Origin: Micromonospora cabrerizensis
Lineage (GTDB): Bacteria > Actinomycetota > Actinomycetes > Mycobacteriales > Micromonosporaceae
DNA: 64,000 bases
NCBI RefSeq assembly: GCF_022230955.1
Contig: NZ_JAKKFI010000044.1
Coordinates: 1 to 64,000, forward strand
Direction of reading: 5' to 3'
Shown here: piece by piece, positions 24,243 to 33,474 of the stretch
Layout: every line of letters starts with the position of its first letter
Position numbering within the stretch: position 1 is the stretch's first letter
Translations under genes and position numbers: made by a program
The notes under the pieces: generated by a model
The model's input: only the letters and a program-made list of their open reading frames with translations
Told to the model about the DNA's origin: nothing
Databases searched by the model: none

Positions 24243-25505
24243 CTACGCGGGCTCGGTGGTTGCGGCCTGGCCGGCCACGCCGACGTTGAGCGGATCGGCC
24301 AGGAGTTTGTCGAACGCCAACTCGGCGGCGCCGATCAGGACGGCGTCACGACCGAGGGCCGCCGCGCGCAGCCGCAGGTGCTCGCGGGAGGCCGGCAGCG
24401 GCATGGTCTCCAGTCGCTCGCGCACCACGTCGGCCCCGGCGGTGAAGATGTCGCGCAGGGTTCCCCCGAACACCACGGCGTCCGGGTTGACCACGTTGAC
24501 CAGGTTGGCGACACCGAAGCCCAGCCAGTCGGCGACCTGCTCGACCGCCTCCCGGGCGGTCCGGTCGCCGTCTGCGGCCGCGCGCAGCACCTCGGCCACC
24601 GCCCCGCGGTCGCTCGGGTCCCGGCCCGCATGCCGCAGCAACGCGGCTTCGGAGATCTCGGTTTCCCAACAGCCGCGTGAGCCGCAGCCGCAGGGCAGAC
24701 CGTTCGGGTTGACGACCATGTGACCGACCTTGCCGCTGTGGCCGCGGTGACCGATGATCAGCCGGCCACCGACGATGATGCCGGCACTGATGCCCAGGTC
24801 GCCGTGCAGGTAGATGACGTCGTCGATGCCCACCGCCACCCCGCGGACGTGCTCGGCGACGCCGGCGATGTCGGCCAGGTCTCCCGCCACGAAACCCGGG
24901 CCGGCGCGGAACTCCGCCTCGAGCGCGGGGCCGAGCGTCTCGTCCACGCTGGCGATCCGGATCCTGCCGTCCGGGTCGCGGGTGGTGTCGGTGACCGCGA
25001 CCGCGCCGCCGACCAGCAGCGCGTCGGGGGCCACGGCGCGTTCCATGTCACGGACCAGGTCGGCGAGGGGCCTGACGGCGTCGATCGCCGACATGCCACC
25101 GGGTCGAGGAATCTCCCGCAGATCGAGGATCTGCCCACCGAGACCGACCCGGGCGGCGCGCAGCCGGTCCGCGTCGATGCTCAGGGCGTGTGCGTAGACC
25201 CGGTCGGAGCGGGGGCTGACCACCAGAGAGGGCCGGCCGGCGCGGCGGGCGGTGGTCGGCGCCTCCTCGGTGACCAACCCACTGGCCACCAGGTCGGCAG
25301 CCAGGGCGCCGATGGTGCTGCGATTGAGGCCGAGCCGACCGGTCAGCTCGGCCCGGGACGTCGGCCCGTGCAGGTGGACGTAGCGCAGCACGGCGCCGAG
25401 GTTCTGTCGCCGAATCTCCTCCTGGCTGGCGCCGGGAACGGACGGCAGCGGGGAGTCGGTGGTGCGGCCGACGCCGGCTGGCCTGGACCGGACGGGTGTC
25501 GCCAC
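24243..25505 (-). CDS. ROK-family transcriptional repressor
   Basis: A 420-residue sugar-responsive repressor. The N-terminal winged HTH (RQNLGAVLRYVHLHGPTSRA, LTGRLGLNRSTIGALAADLV) precedes a ROK sugar-kinase-like domain. The ROK zinc-binding signature CGCGSRGCWETEISEAALL and the glycine-rich GISAGIIVGGRLIIGHRGHS block are present. The GTG at 25505 is preceded by AAGGAGGTCTGACC, an excellent ribosome site. It is the last gene of the monosaccharide importer operon, behind a hairpin, so it probably represses that operon through palindromes upstream of 29616. Ligand identity, for example xylose, is inference only. Confidence 0.92.
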   Translation of the reverse strand: MATPVRSRPAGVGRTTDSPLPSVPGASQEEIRRQNLGAVLRYVHLHGPTSRAELTGRLGLNRSTIGALAADLVASGLVTEEAPTTARRAGRPSLVVSPRSDRVYAHALSIDADRLRAARVGLGGQILDLREIPRPGGMSAIDAVRPLADLVRDMERAVAPDALLVGGAVAVTDTTRDPDGRIRIASVDETLGPALEAEFRAGPGFVAGDLADIAGVAEHVRGVAVGIDDVIYLHGDLGISAGIIVGGRLIIGHRGHSGKVGHMVVNPNGLPCGCGSRGCWETEISEAALLRHAGRDPSDRGAVAEVLRAAADGDRTAREAVEQVADWLGFGVANLVNVVNPDAVVFGGTLRDIFTAGADVVRERLETMPLPASREHLRLRAAALGRDAVLIGAAELAFDKLLADPLNVGVAGQAATTEPA

Positions 25506-25558
25506 GGTCAGACCTCCTTCCGGGTCGGTGCCGGGTGATGCGGGACTGTCAGGACGAC

Positions 25559-25592
25559 GATGGGTCCCGGAAGAGGAGACCCGGGACCCATC
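25559..25592 (-). terminator. 12-bp stem between binding protein and repressor genes
   Basis: GATGGGTCCCGG and CCGGGACCCATC form an exact stem with a 10-nt loop, 25 bp after the binding-protein stop. It may attenuate read-through into the ROK gene or stabilise the importer mRNA 3' end. Confidence 0.75.
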
Positions 25593-25617
25593 GGCGTTGC
25601 TGCCTACCGTGCGGTGA

Positions 25618-26721
25618 TTACTTGGTGAGCGGCGCGAGCTTCGGGTCGCTGGCGTACGCCTCAGCCGCGTTCGCCTTGGTGACGGCGACCGGCGGGAGCA
25701 GGTACGTGTCAACGACCTTGCTGCCGTTGTTGTAGGACTTGGTGTCGTTCACCTGCGGGGCGTTACCGGCCTGGAGAGCCTTGACCATGTTGATGGTCTC
25801 CTTCACCAGGTTGCGGGTGTCCTTGTTGATCGTCATGTACTGCTCGCCAGCGACGATCGACTTGACCGACTCGACCTCGGAGTCCTGACCGGTGACGATC
25901 GGGGTCGGCTTGCCAGCACCCTTGACCGAGGTCAGGATGGCGCGGGCCAGAGTGTCGTTCGGGGAGAGGACACCGTCCAGCTCCTTGTTGCCGTAGGTCG
26001 AGGTCAGCAGCTGGTCCATGCGGGCCTGCGCACCCTCGGCCTTCCAGCCCTGGATGGCGGTCTGCTTGACGTCCTTCTGACCCGAGGCGACGACGACGTT
26101 GCCCTTGTCGATCTCCGGCTTGAGCACGTCCATCGCGCCGTTGAAGAAGACACCGGCGTTGTTGTCGTCCGGCGAGCCGGAGAACAGCTCGATGTTGTAC
26201 GGGCCGTTCGGCTTCTTGGCCTTCATGCCGTCCAGCAGGGCCTGGCCCTGGAGCTGGCCGACCTTGAAGTTGTCGAACGCGACGTAGTAGTCGAGGTCCG
26301 GCGTGTTGGTGATGAGCCGGTCGTAGGCGATGACCTTCACGCCGGCCGTGTGGGCAGCCGCGACCTGGGTCGACAGCTGCGCGGCGTCGGTCGCGCCGAT
26401 GACGATGACCTTGGCGCCCTTGGTCACCATGGCGGTGATCTGAGCCTGCTGGTCGGCAACCGTGGTCGACGCGCCGGCGTACTGCACGTCACCCTGGAAG
26501 CCGGCCTCCTTGAGGCCGTTGGTGAACAGGTCACCGGCGAGAACCCAGTTCTCCGAGGTCTTGGCCGGGAGGGCCACGCCGATCAGCGAGTTCGCCGGGA
26601 AACCCTTGGCGGCCTCGCCACCGGAGTTGGAGTCGCCGTCACGGCCGGAGCCGCAGCCGGCGAGGGCCAGCATGGCGGCGGCGCTGATGGCCACCACCGA
26701 CGTGCCGAAGAATTTACGCAT
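25618..26721 (-). CDS. chvE: multiple-monosaccharide ABC transporter substrate-binding lipoprotein
   Basis: A 367-residue lipoprotein. The signal MRKFFGTSVVAISAAAMLAL ends in LAGC, a lipobox, so it is tethered to the outer face of the membrane. The body is a periplasmic-binding fold of the ribose/xylose class, with the ChvE-like segment SGSPDDNNAGVFFNGAMDVL, GATDAAQLSTQVAAAHTAGV and the late TGQDSEVESVKSIVAGEQY. It delivers an aldose to the MmsAB-type transporter encoded just upstream on the same strand (53 bp away). The exact sugar cannot be read from sequence. Confidence 0.88.
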   Translation of the reverse strand: MRKFFGTSVVAISAAAMLALAGCGSGRDGDSNSGGEAAKGFPANSLIGVALPAKTSENWVLAGDLFTNGLKEAGFQGDVQYAGASTTVADQQAQITAMVTKGAKVIVIGATDAAQLSTQVAAAHTAGVKVIAYDRLITNTPDLDYYVAFDNFKVGQLQGQALLDGMKAKKPNGPYNIELFSGSPDDNNAGVFFNGAMDVLKPEIDKGNVVVASGQKDVKQTAIQGWKAEGAQARMDQLLTSTYGNKELDGVLSPNDTLARAILTSVKGAGKPTPIVTGQDSEVESVKSIVAGEQYMTINKDTRNLVKETINMVKALQAGNAPQVNDTKSYNNGSKVVDTYLLPPVAVTKANAAEAYASDPKLAPLTK

Positions 26722-26773
26722 GGTGAGGACTTGCCTTTCTAGATGGTGAGGCGGGTGGAGAGGTCGGTGGCCG

Positions 26774-28072
26774 TCAGCCGGACACCGCTGCCTTGGCGGG
26801 CTCGCGCTCCGCGTCCGGCGGTGAGGCGGGTGGGGCGGAGTCGTCGCGGCGGAAGGGCCGCATCAGGCTCCCGACGATCGAGAAGCGCCCCTGGCTCTTG
26901 TTGTAGACGTCGATCGCGACGGCCAGCAGCAGGACCAGGCCCTTGATGATCTGGACGCGGTCGGTGCCGACACCCATGAGCTGGAGGCCGTTGTTGAGCA
27001 CGGCCATGACGAGACCACCGACGATGGAACCGCTGATGGTGCCGATACCACCGGCGACGGCCGCGCCACCGATGAAGACCGCGGCGATGGCGTCAAGCTC
27101 CCAGCCGTTGCCGTCCTGAGGGCCGGAGGCCGCCGAACGGGCCACGAAGATCATGCCGGCCAGCGCGGCCAGGATGGACATGTTCATCATGACGAAGAAG
27201 TTGACCCGCTTGAGCTTCACGCCGGACAGCTCGGCCGCCCGGGAGTTGCCGCCCACCGCGTAGATGTGCCGGCCACCGGCGGTGTTGCGGGTGTAGAAGG
27301 AGTACGCGATCACCAGGACCAGCAGGATGATGCCGGAGATCGGGAAGCTGGTGCCGACGCGACCGCTGGCGAAGCGCAGCGCCGCGAAGGCGATCACGCC
27401 GACCATGATGGCCATCCGCAGGATGGAGATCCACATCGGCGCCGGGTCGGCGTCCATCGCCCGTCGGGTCTTGCGGGCCTGGATCTCGCGCCACACCACC
27501 GCCACCGCAGCGATCAGACCGAGCAGCAACGTGGCGTTGTTGTAGCCCGTGTTCGGACCGAACTCGGGCAGGAAGCCGGAGCCGATCTCCCGGAAGCCCT
27601 CCGGCACCGGGACGGTGCTCGCGTTACCGATGAACTGGTTGCCGCCGCGGAACAGCAGCATGCCCGCCAGGGTGACGATGAACGCCGGCACCCCGATGTA
27701 GGCCACCCAGAAGCCCTGCCAGGCGCCGATCACCGCGCCGATGGCGAGGCCGAACAGGATGGCGGCGGGCCAGGGCAGATCCCACTCGGTCATCGACTTG
27801 GCGACCAGGATGCCCGCGAAGGCCGCGACGGAGCCGACCGACAGGTCGATGTGCCCGGCGACGATCACCATGAGCATGCCGATGGCCAGAATCAGAATGT
27901 AGGAGTTCTGCTGGAACAGCGCGATCAGGTTGTCCGACCGCAGGGTGAGGCCATCGGTCAGGATCTGGAACAGGACGACGATCGCCACCAAGGTGAAGAT
28001 CATCCCGAACTGGCGAGCGTTGGAGGTGGTGCCTCCGAACAGGTTCTTCTGAAGGTCCTTCAATCGGCTCAT
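26774..28072 (-). CDS. mmsB: multiple-monosaccharide ABC transporter permease
   Basis: A 432-residue CUT2-family permease with about 10 or more hydrophobic segments. Family blocks include [60 protein letters not shown] and [20 protein letters not shown]. Its length and the cytoplasmic loop before residue 260 fit the GguB/MmsB/XylH type rather than RbsC. The ATG overlaps the ATPase TGA (ATGA). The C-terminus is a charged tail. It forms the channel with the double-NBD ATPase. Confidence 0.9.
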   Translation of the reverse strand: MSRLKDLQKNLFGGTTSNARQFGMIFTLVAIVVLFQILTDGLTLRSDNLIALFQQNSYILILAIGMLMVIVAGHIDLSVGSVAAFAGILVAKSMTEWDLPWPAAILFGLAIGAVIGAWQGFWVAYIGVPAFIVTLAGMLLFRGGNQFIGNASTVPVPEGFREIGSGFLPEFGPNTGYNNATLLLGLIAAVAVVWREIQARKTRRAMDADPAPMWISILRMAIMVGVIAFAALRFASGRVGTSFPISGIILLVLVIAYSFYTRNTAGGRHIYAVGGNSRAAELSGVKLKRVNFFVMMNMSILAALAGMIFVARSAASGPQDGNGWELDAIAAVFIGGAAVAGGIGTISGSIVGGLVMAVLNNGLQLMGVGTDRVQIIKGLVLLLAVAIDVYNKSQGRFSIVGSLMRPFRRDDSAPPASPPDAEREPAKAAVSG

Positions 28073-29616
28073 CGTGTGGCCATCTTCTTCGTCGAGGTCA
28101 TCTGCTTCATGAGGTTTTCCGGGGTGGCGTCCGCCCGGGCGATCTCGCCCGTGATGGCACCTTCGAACACGGTGTAGATGCGGTCGCACAGCCCGATCAG
28201 CTCAGGCAGCTCCGAGGAGATGACGATGACGCCCTTCCCCTGGTCGGCGAGCCGCTGGATGATGCCGTAGATCTCGTACTTGGCACCCACGTCGATGCCG
28301 CGTGTCGGCTCGTCGAGGATCAGCAGGTCCGGGTCGGTGAACATCCACTTCGCCAGGACGACCTTCTGCTGGTTGCCGCCGGAGAGCTTGGAGACGCTCT
28401 CGTCGACCGTCGGGGCCTTGGTCCGCAACTCCTTGCGGTACGACTCGGCCGCCTGGTATTCCTCGACCTCGCTCAGGACGCCGTGGTGCGAGATCTTGGA
28501 CAGCTTGGCCGCCACCGTCGAGGACTTGATGTCGTCGAGCAGGTTGAGGCCGATCGCCTTGCGGTCCTCGCTGACGTACGCGAGCCCGTTGTCGATCGCG
28601 TCGGCGACCGACTTCAGGACGATCTCCTTGCCGTCCTTGATGATGGTGCCCGACTCGAACACCCCGTACGAGCGACCGAAGATGCTCATCGCGAGTTCGG
28701 TACGGCCCGCGCCCATCAGACCGGCGAAGCCGACGATCTCGCCTCGGCGCACCACGAAGCTCTCGTTCTTGCAGACCTGCCGGTCGGCGGAGATCGGGTG
28801 CCGGACGTTCCAGTTGCGGACCTCGAAGAAGACCTCACCGATCTTCGGGGTGTGGTCCGGGAACCGGCTGCTCAGCTCGCGGCCGACCATGCCCCGCACG
28901 ATCCGGTCCTCGTCGACCCCGTCCGCCTTGACGTCGAGGGTCTCCACGGTCCGGCCGTCGCGCAGGATGGTGATCTGGTCGGCGATCGCCTCGATCTCGT
29001 TGAGCTTGTGCGAGATCATGATCGAGGTGATGCCGCGGGAGCGGAACCCACGGAGCAGGTCCAGCAGGTGCTTGGAGTCGGCCTCGTTCAGCGCCGCGGT
29101 GGGCTCGTCCAGGATGAGCAGCTTCACGTCCTTGGCGAACGCCTTGGCGATCTCCACGAGCTGCTGCTTGCCGACCCCGATGTCCTTGATCAGGGTGTCC
29201 GGGTCCTCTTGCAGACCGACCCGGGCCATCAGGTCCAGCGCCATCCGGTTCGCGGCCTTCCAGTCGATCGCGCCCCGCTTGCGCGGTTCGTTGCCGAGGA
29301 AGATGTTCTCGGCGATCGACATTCCGGGGATGAGCGCGAGCTCCTGGTGGATGATCACGATGCCGGCGTTCTCACTGGCCCGGATGTCGGAGAACTTGCT
29401 CTCCGAACCCTGGTAGATGATCTGGCCGTCGTAGGTGCCGTGCGGGTAGACCCCGCTCAGCACCTTCATCAGCGTGGACTTGCCCGCGCCGTTCTCGCCG
29501 CAGATGGCATGGATCTCGCCGGCGCGAACCACCAGGTTGACGTCGGAGAGGGCCTTGACTCCAGGGAACTCCTTGGTGATGGAGCGCATCTCAAGGAGGA
29601 TGGGCACGTCGCTCAT
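28069..29616 (-). CDS. mmsA: multiple-monosaccharide ABC transporter ATPase (double NBD)
   Basis: A 515-residue CUT2 ATPase with two nucleotide-binding halves. NBD1 has Walker [10 protein letters not shown], a degenerate signature [12 protein letters not shown] and Walker [16 protein letters not shown]2 has the usual degenerate Walker A ([16 protein letters not shown]), signature [14 protein letters not shown] and Walker [13 protein letters not shown]. This is the sugar-importer pattern (GguA/XylG/RbsA). The ATG at 29616 is used; a GTG four codons upstream overlaps the probable ribosome site GGCGAGGTGG. It is the first gene of the operon ATPase-permease-binding protein-ROK. Confidence 0.92.
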   Translation of the reverse strand: MSDVPILLEMRSITKEFPGVKALSDVNLVVRAGEIHAICGENGAGKSTLMKVLSGVYPHGTYDGQIIYQGSESKFSDIRASENAGIVIIHQELALIPGMSIAENIFLGNEPRKRGAIDWKAANRMALDLMARVGLQEDPDTLIKDIGVGKQQLVEIAKAFAKDVKLLILDEPTAALNEADSKHLLDLLRGFRSRGITSIMISHKLNEIEAIADQITILRDGRTVETLDVKADGVDEDRIVRGMVGRELSSRFPDHTPKIGEVFFEVRNWNVRHPISADRQVCKNESFVVRRGEIVGFAGLMGAGRTELAMSIFGRSYGVFESGTIIKDGKEIVLKSVADAIDNGLAYVSEDRKAIGLNLLDDIKSSTVAAKLSKISHHGVLSEVEEYQAAESYRKELRTKAPTVDESVSKLSGGNQQKVVLAKWMFTDPDLLILDEPTRGIDVGAKYEIYGIIQRLADQGKGVIVISSELPELIGLCDRIYTVFEGAITGEIARADATPENLMKQMTSTKKMATR

Positions 29617-29654
29617 CGCTCGTACCACCTCGCCAACGTCATCGGTTGCCTCCG

Positions 29655-29669
29655 GAAGGTTGAACCTTC
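29655..29669 (-). promoter_or_regulatory. palindrome GAAGGTT-G-AACCTTC, candidate ROK operator
   Basis: A perfect 7-bp inverted repeat with a single central base lies 38 bp upstream of the importer start. A second smaller palindrome, GTTGACGGCAAC (29683-29694), lies 13 bp further up. Both are good candidates for binding by the ROK repressor at the end of the operon. Confidence 0.6.
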
Positions 29670-30148
29670 ACTTGGTTTTGTTGTTGACGGCAACGTATTG
29701 CGGCCGGAGGGTCATCCGCAAGGCGAGGGCCTGTTGAAAATGTAACAATCCGGCAATATAGACGTCACGCTGTCTTCGCCCGTCACAGCCGCCCCCGCAG
29801 TCCCACCCGGCACCCTCGTGTGCCGGTGGCAACGTTGTCAAATGATAGCCACGCCGCCGTTGGCTCCAGCAGCCCTTGACAAGCCCCGCCACCAGGGGTG
29901 ATTCACAACGACCGGACGAAGATCGACGCACCCGCGGGCCCCGCCACCATCGAAAGATCTTGATCGAGCCGCGACGCCGACACTCCCTCGGGGACGCCGC
30001 GGCAACCCTCGACCAACGGTGTGACCCACGCCTCTACGGATGACCCGGATCGACGACGGTCGCCGTGACACGCCCGCCACCAGGAGAGGGATCCGCACCT
30101 TAACGCCCATTAAGGTCGATTCGCGGCCGTCGACCACGATCCGACCGG
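29670..30148. other. non-coding spacer upstream of sugar importer
   Basis: No supported gene in about 480 bp. The importer-proximal part is AT-rich for this genome (TGTTGAAAATGTAACAATCC around 29731; TGTT and AACA halves) and should hold the promoter. The distal part contains ACCTTAA-CGCCCA-TTAAGGT (30097-30116), a perfect 7-bp inverted repeat 33 bp past the dehydrogenase stop, which may be a terminator or operator. Reading frames across the rest are arginine/proline-rich shadows. Confidence 0.6.
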
Positions 30149-31327
30149 TCAGCTCGGGCGCAGCACCGCCTTGATCACGCCGTCCTCCCGGCGGTCGAAG
30201 CGGCGATAGAGCTCGGGAGCGTCGGCGAGGGTGCCGTGGTGGGTGACGATCATGCTGGGCCGCGCCCGGCCCGCGACGACCAGGTCCCGCAGCAGGACGG
30301 TGTAGCGGCGGTCGTGGGTGCGACCGAACCGGACCGCCACTCCCTTGCTGAACAGCGCTCCCCACGGCGCGACCAGGTTCTCGTGGCCGTCCGCGCCAGG
30401 GCCGGGGTGCGGGTCCCGGTCCGGGTACACCCCGGCGACCGCGATCGCTCCAGCGGCATTGACCAGCCGGGCCGCGTCGGCGATGACCTGGTTGGGACGC
30501 TCCCGCTCGGGATGCTCGCGGTCGCGGGCCTGGAACCCGACCGCGTCGATGACCTTGTCCACCCCACCCAGCTTCTCCTCGCCGAGCGGCAGCCCGGCCC
30601 GGGACCGGTCGGCGCGGATCTGCTCGACCGGGTCGCCGTGGCGGAAGTCGATCGGCACGGCGCCGATCTCGCCGGCCTTGTCGAGCCGGGCGTCCACGCC
30701 GTCGACGCTGTACACGACCCGGGCGCCCCTGAGCAGCGCCGAGTAGGCGCCCAGCAGACCGATGGTCCCGGCACCGAACACGGCGACCGTGTCACCCGCC
30801 TCGACCCCGGCGAGGGTCGCCGCGGCATGCCACCCGGTGACGAACGCGTCGGCGAGCAGCACGAAGTCGTCCTCGTACGCGTCCCCCGGCTCCCCGGGCA
30901 CGGGTACGCAGTTGGCGTCGGCCCACGGCACCCGCAGCAGGTCGGCCTGGGCGCCCCGGTACGTGCCCATCCCGGCGTAGCCGTACGCCGCGCCCGGCCC
31001 CTCGGCCCGGGCCCGCAGACAGGCCGCCGAGAGCCCCCGCGCGCACATCACGCACGTCCCGCAGAACAGGTGCGTGGGGATCACCACCCGCGTGCCGGGC
31101 CGGACGGTCTGCACCGCGGCGCCCACCTCCTGCACCACACCCAACGGTTCGTGACCCAGCACCAGGCCGGGCTCGGCGCTGGTCCGTCCGTCGTACATGT
31201 GCAGGTCGGTGCCGCAGAGCGCGGTGGAGGTGATCCGCACGAGGGCGTCGGTCTCCGCCTCCAGCGTCGCGTCGGGCACCTCCCGCACGTCGACGGTCCG
31301 GACGTCCGCGTAGACGACGGCTCTCAT
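30149..31327 (-). CDS. zinc-dependent alcohol dehydrogenase (formaldehyde-dehydrogenase-like MDR)
   Basis: A 392-residue medium-chain dehydrogenase. The catalytic zinc site is STALCGTDLHMYDGRTSAEP with GHEPLGVVQEVG. The structural-zinc loop FCGTCVMCARGLSAACL has four cysteines. The Rossmann block VAVFGAGTIGLLGAYSALLR is followed by YSVDGVDARLDKAGEIGAVP, and the internal insertion with DRDPHPGPGADG is typical of the glutathione-independent formaldehyde-dehydrogenase-like group. Reaction: NAD(P)-linked oxidation of an alcohol or aldehyde adduct; substrate not determinable. The ATG at 31327 follows AGGAGTGCCGGG. Confidence 0.88.
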   Translation of the reverse strand: MRAVVYADVRTVDVREVPDATLEAETDALVRITSTALCGTDLHMYDGRTSAEPGLVLGHEPLGVVQEVGAAVQTVRPGTRVVIPTHLFCGTCVMCARGLSAACLRARAEGPGAAYGYAGMGTYRGAQADLLRVPWADANCVPVPGEPGDAYEDDFVLLADAFVTGWHAAATLAGVEAGDTVAVFGAGTIGLLGAYSALLRGARVVYSVDGVDARLDKAGEIGAVPIDFRHGDPVEQIRADRSRAGLPLGEEKLGGVDKVIDAVGFQARDREHPERERPNQVIADAARLVNAAGAIAVAGVYPDRDPHPGPGADGHENLVAPWGALFSKGVAVRFGRTHDRRYTVLLRDLVVAGRARPSMIVTHHGTLADAPELYRRFDRREDGVIKAVLRPS

Positions 31328-31424
31328 CCCGGCACTCCTGTTCGACAGCGGAAAGCCGGTCTTCCCCCGACTGCGCCGTTCATGCCCCTGGACGGCTTCG
31401 GGCATCCCCGACGGCGACAGCCCG

Positions 31425-31734
31425 TCAGCCCATCGAGTGCACCCGCTCGGGCTCGATGGTCAGGATGATCCGGACCTGGGCTCGGCTTCTGCGGATCCGA
31501 GATCGCCACCGCCACCCGGGGGTCACGCCGGACGTTCCGCGTCTTCTGGTGGGTCTCCACCGTGTTGATCAGGATGTGGGTGCCGTCGGTGTCCGCCCAG
31601 GTCTGGGTGAGCTGCGGCGAGCCGTCGGGCATCAGGGTGGTCAGGTAGCAGGTGCTCGGCTGAGCCACCACCACCGACCGGGCGGGCAGGCAGGCGGGCG
31701 GGCAGGCCGGCACGGTCCACACCGGACGTAGCAT
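31425..31734 (-). pseudogene. decayed PPOX-family (F420/FMN flavin) protein
   Basis: From about 31734 the minus strand reads an N-terminal PPOX-class segment: STCYLTTLMPDGSPQLTQTW, then ILINTVETHQKTRNVRRDPR and VAVAISDPQK. A normal member continues another ~60-80 residues with the barrel. Here the frame instead runs into PSPGPDHPDH. In another frame the tail QVRIILTIEPERVHSMG then stop (31425) looks like the family's usual C-terminal strand. That fits an internal deletion with loss of frame. The start is also eroded, lying next to a GGGCGGGCAGGCA repeat. Functional F420-dependent oxidoreductase activity is unlikely. Confidence 0.6.
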
Positions 31735-31788
31735 CGGCGGTGCACGATGTTCAGGCGGACCACTCACCCACCGGATCGGGCACTCGAC

Positions 31789-33474
31789 ATGACGACCGAG
31801 CAGACCACGTCTCCCCCGCGTACCGGCGTCGGCATCACGGCCACCGGTCTGGGCCGCACCGTCCCTGGCGGCCGCCGGATCCTGGACGACATCTCGCTGA
31901 CCATCCAGCCCGGCGAGGTCGCCGCCGTCATCGGCGTCAGCGGCGCCGGCAAGACCAGCCTGTTGGAGACGCTCGCCCGGGTACGGCGGCCGGCGACGGG
32001 CACCGTGGCCCACGACGGGGCCGACGCGGTCCGCGCGATCGGCTTCGTGCCGCAGGACGACATCATCCACCGCGAGCTGCCACTGGCCCGCACCCTGCGG
32101 TACGCGGCCCGGCTACGCCTCCCGTCCGCGACCGGACCGACCGAGATCAGCGACCGGGTCGCCGAGGTGCTCGACGAGCTACGGCTCACCGAGCGGGCCG
32201 CAGTGCCGGTGGGCCGGCTCAGCGGTGGTGAGCGCAAGCGCGCCAGCATCGCCGTCGAGCTGCTCGACCGGCCCGGCGTGTTCTTCCTGGACGAGCCCAC
32301 CTCCGGGCTGGACCCGGCGATCGCCGTGGAGTTGCTCCGGGTGCTGCGGACCCTCGCCGACGCGGGGACCACCGTCGTGCTCACCACCCACCAGATCACC
32401 GACGTGGACCACTGCGACCGGGTCGTGGTGCTGACCCGCCAGGGCCGCCTGGCGTTCTCCGGCACACCTGCCGCCGCCCGGGAGTTCTTCGGCCTGCGGT
32501 CCCTCGCGGAGGTGCACCTGTGCCTCGACGAGGAATCCGACCCGGCCGCCTGGCCCGACCGCTTCGCCGCGTACCGCGACAGCGCCCCGCCGGCCCGCGC
32601 GACCGATCATGGTGACGTCTCCGCGCCAGCGCCCCGGCGGATCGGCCGGCTGCGTCAGTGGGCCGTCCTCACCGCGCGCAACGCGGAGATCGTCGTCCGC
32701 AACCGGCTGACCCTGGCGATCCTGCTCGGCTCGCCGCTGATGGTGCTCGGCATGTTCGCCCTGCTGTTCCGCCCGGGGGCTTTCGACCCGACCCGGCCGA
32801 GCCCCACGGTGACCGTGATGATCCTGTTCTGGATCGCGTTCGGCGGCTTCTTCTTCGGGCTGACCTACGGGCTGTTGCAGATCTGCACCGAGTCACCGAT
32901 CCTGCGCCGCGAACGGCTGGCGGGCGTCCGGCTGGTGCCGTACCTGATGGGGAAGGTCGCGGTGCTGCTGCCGCTGCTGGCCCTGGTGGACCTGGCCCTG
33001 CTCGGGGTGTTGCGCGGCATCGACCGGCTCCCACCGGTCGACGGCGCGGACTTCGCCGCCCTGTACGCGACCCTGCTGCTCTCCTCGGCGGCGGCGCTCG
33101 CCCTCGGTCTGCTGTGCTCCGCGGCCGTCTCCGACCCGGCCCAGGCGACGCTCATGCTGCCGATGCTCTGCTTCCCGCAGGTGCTGTTCGTCGGCGCGAT
33201 CCTGCCGGTGCCCGCCATGGCGACCGGCGGTCAGTGGCTCAGCTACGCGATGTCGAACCGGTGGGCGTTCGAGGGTTTGGGGCACACCGCCGGGGTGGAG
33301 CGACTCTGGCGGGAGGGCGGTTCCCCGCTCGGCCCGCCGCTGCTCGCCACGTACGGTGACAGCTTCTCCCGGCCGGTGTGGGTCAACTGGCTGGTGCTCG
33401 GCGGCTTCGCGGTGCTCTTCCTGGGCGCCACCTGGGCGGTGCTGGCACGACGGGGCTCCCGTGCCGCGGCCTGA
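31789..33474 (+). CDS. ABCG-type ABC transporter (fused ATPase-permease)
   Basis: A 561-residue half-transporter with NBD first and membrane domain second, the White/ABCG order. Walker A GVSGAGKTS, Q-loop GFVPQDDIIHRELPLA, signature LSGGERKRASIA, Walker B VFFLDEPTSGLD and H-loop TTHQITDVDHCD are present. From about residue 285 there are six hydrophobic segments including AILLGSPLMVLGMFALLF and MILFWIAFGGFFFGLTYGLL. It probably exports a lipid or hydrophobic compound as a homodimer. The start is uncertain: ATG 31789 or ATG 31747, both with weak ribosome sites. Its 3' end overlaps the next gene by 14 bp. Confidence 0.88.
   Translation: MTTEQTTSPPRTGVGITATGLGRTVPGGRRILDDISLTIQPGEVAAVIGVSGAGKTSLLETLARVRRPATGTVAHDGADAVRAIGFVPQDDIIHRELPLARTLRYAARLRLPSATGPTEISDRVAEVLDELRLTERAAVPVGRLSGGERKRASIAVELLDRPGVFFLDEPTSGLDPAIAVELLRVLRTLADAGTTVVLTTHQITDVDHCDRVVVLTRQGRLAFSGTPAAAREFFGLRSLAEVHLCLDEESDPAAWPDRFAAYRDSAPPARATDHGDVSAPAPRRIGRLRQWAVLTARNAEIVVRNRLTLAILLGSPLMVLGMFALLFRPGAFDPTRPSPTVTVMILFWIAFGGFFFGLTYGLLQICTESPILRRERLAGVRLVPYLMGKVAVLLPLLALVDLALLGVLRGIDRLPPVDGADFAALYATLLLSSAAALALGLLCSAAVSDPAQATLMLPMLCFPQVLFVGAILPVPAMATGGQWLSYAMSNRWAFEGLGHTAGVERLWREGGSPLGPPLLATYGDSFSRPVWVNWLVLGGFAVLFLGATWAVLARRGSRAAA

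Noticed and set aside
22852..24723. 623-codon plus-strand frame over DrrA and the ROK gene
   Set aside because: It crosses two well-supported genes on the other strand and the small gene at 23879; composition is non-protein-like.
29838..30365. Minus-strand frame of 175 codons upstream of the sugar importer
   Set aside because: Overlaps the dehydrogenase end in another frame, is Arg/Pro-rich and lacks a ribosome site; treated as spacer.
31740..32231. 163-codon frame at the start of the ABCG gene
   Set aside because: Shifted frame of the ATPase with Arg/Pro-rich product.
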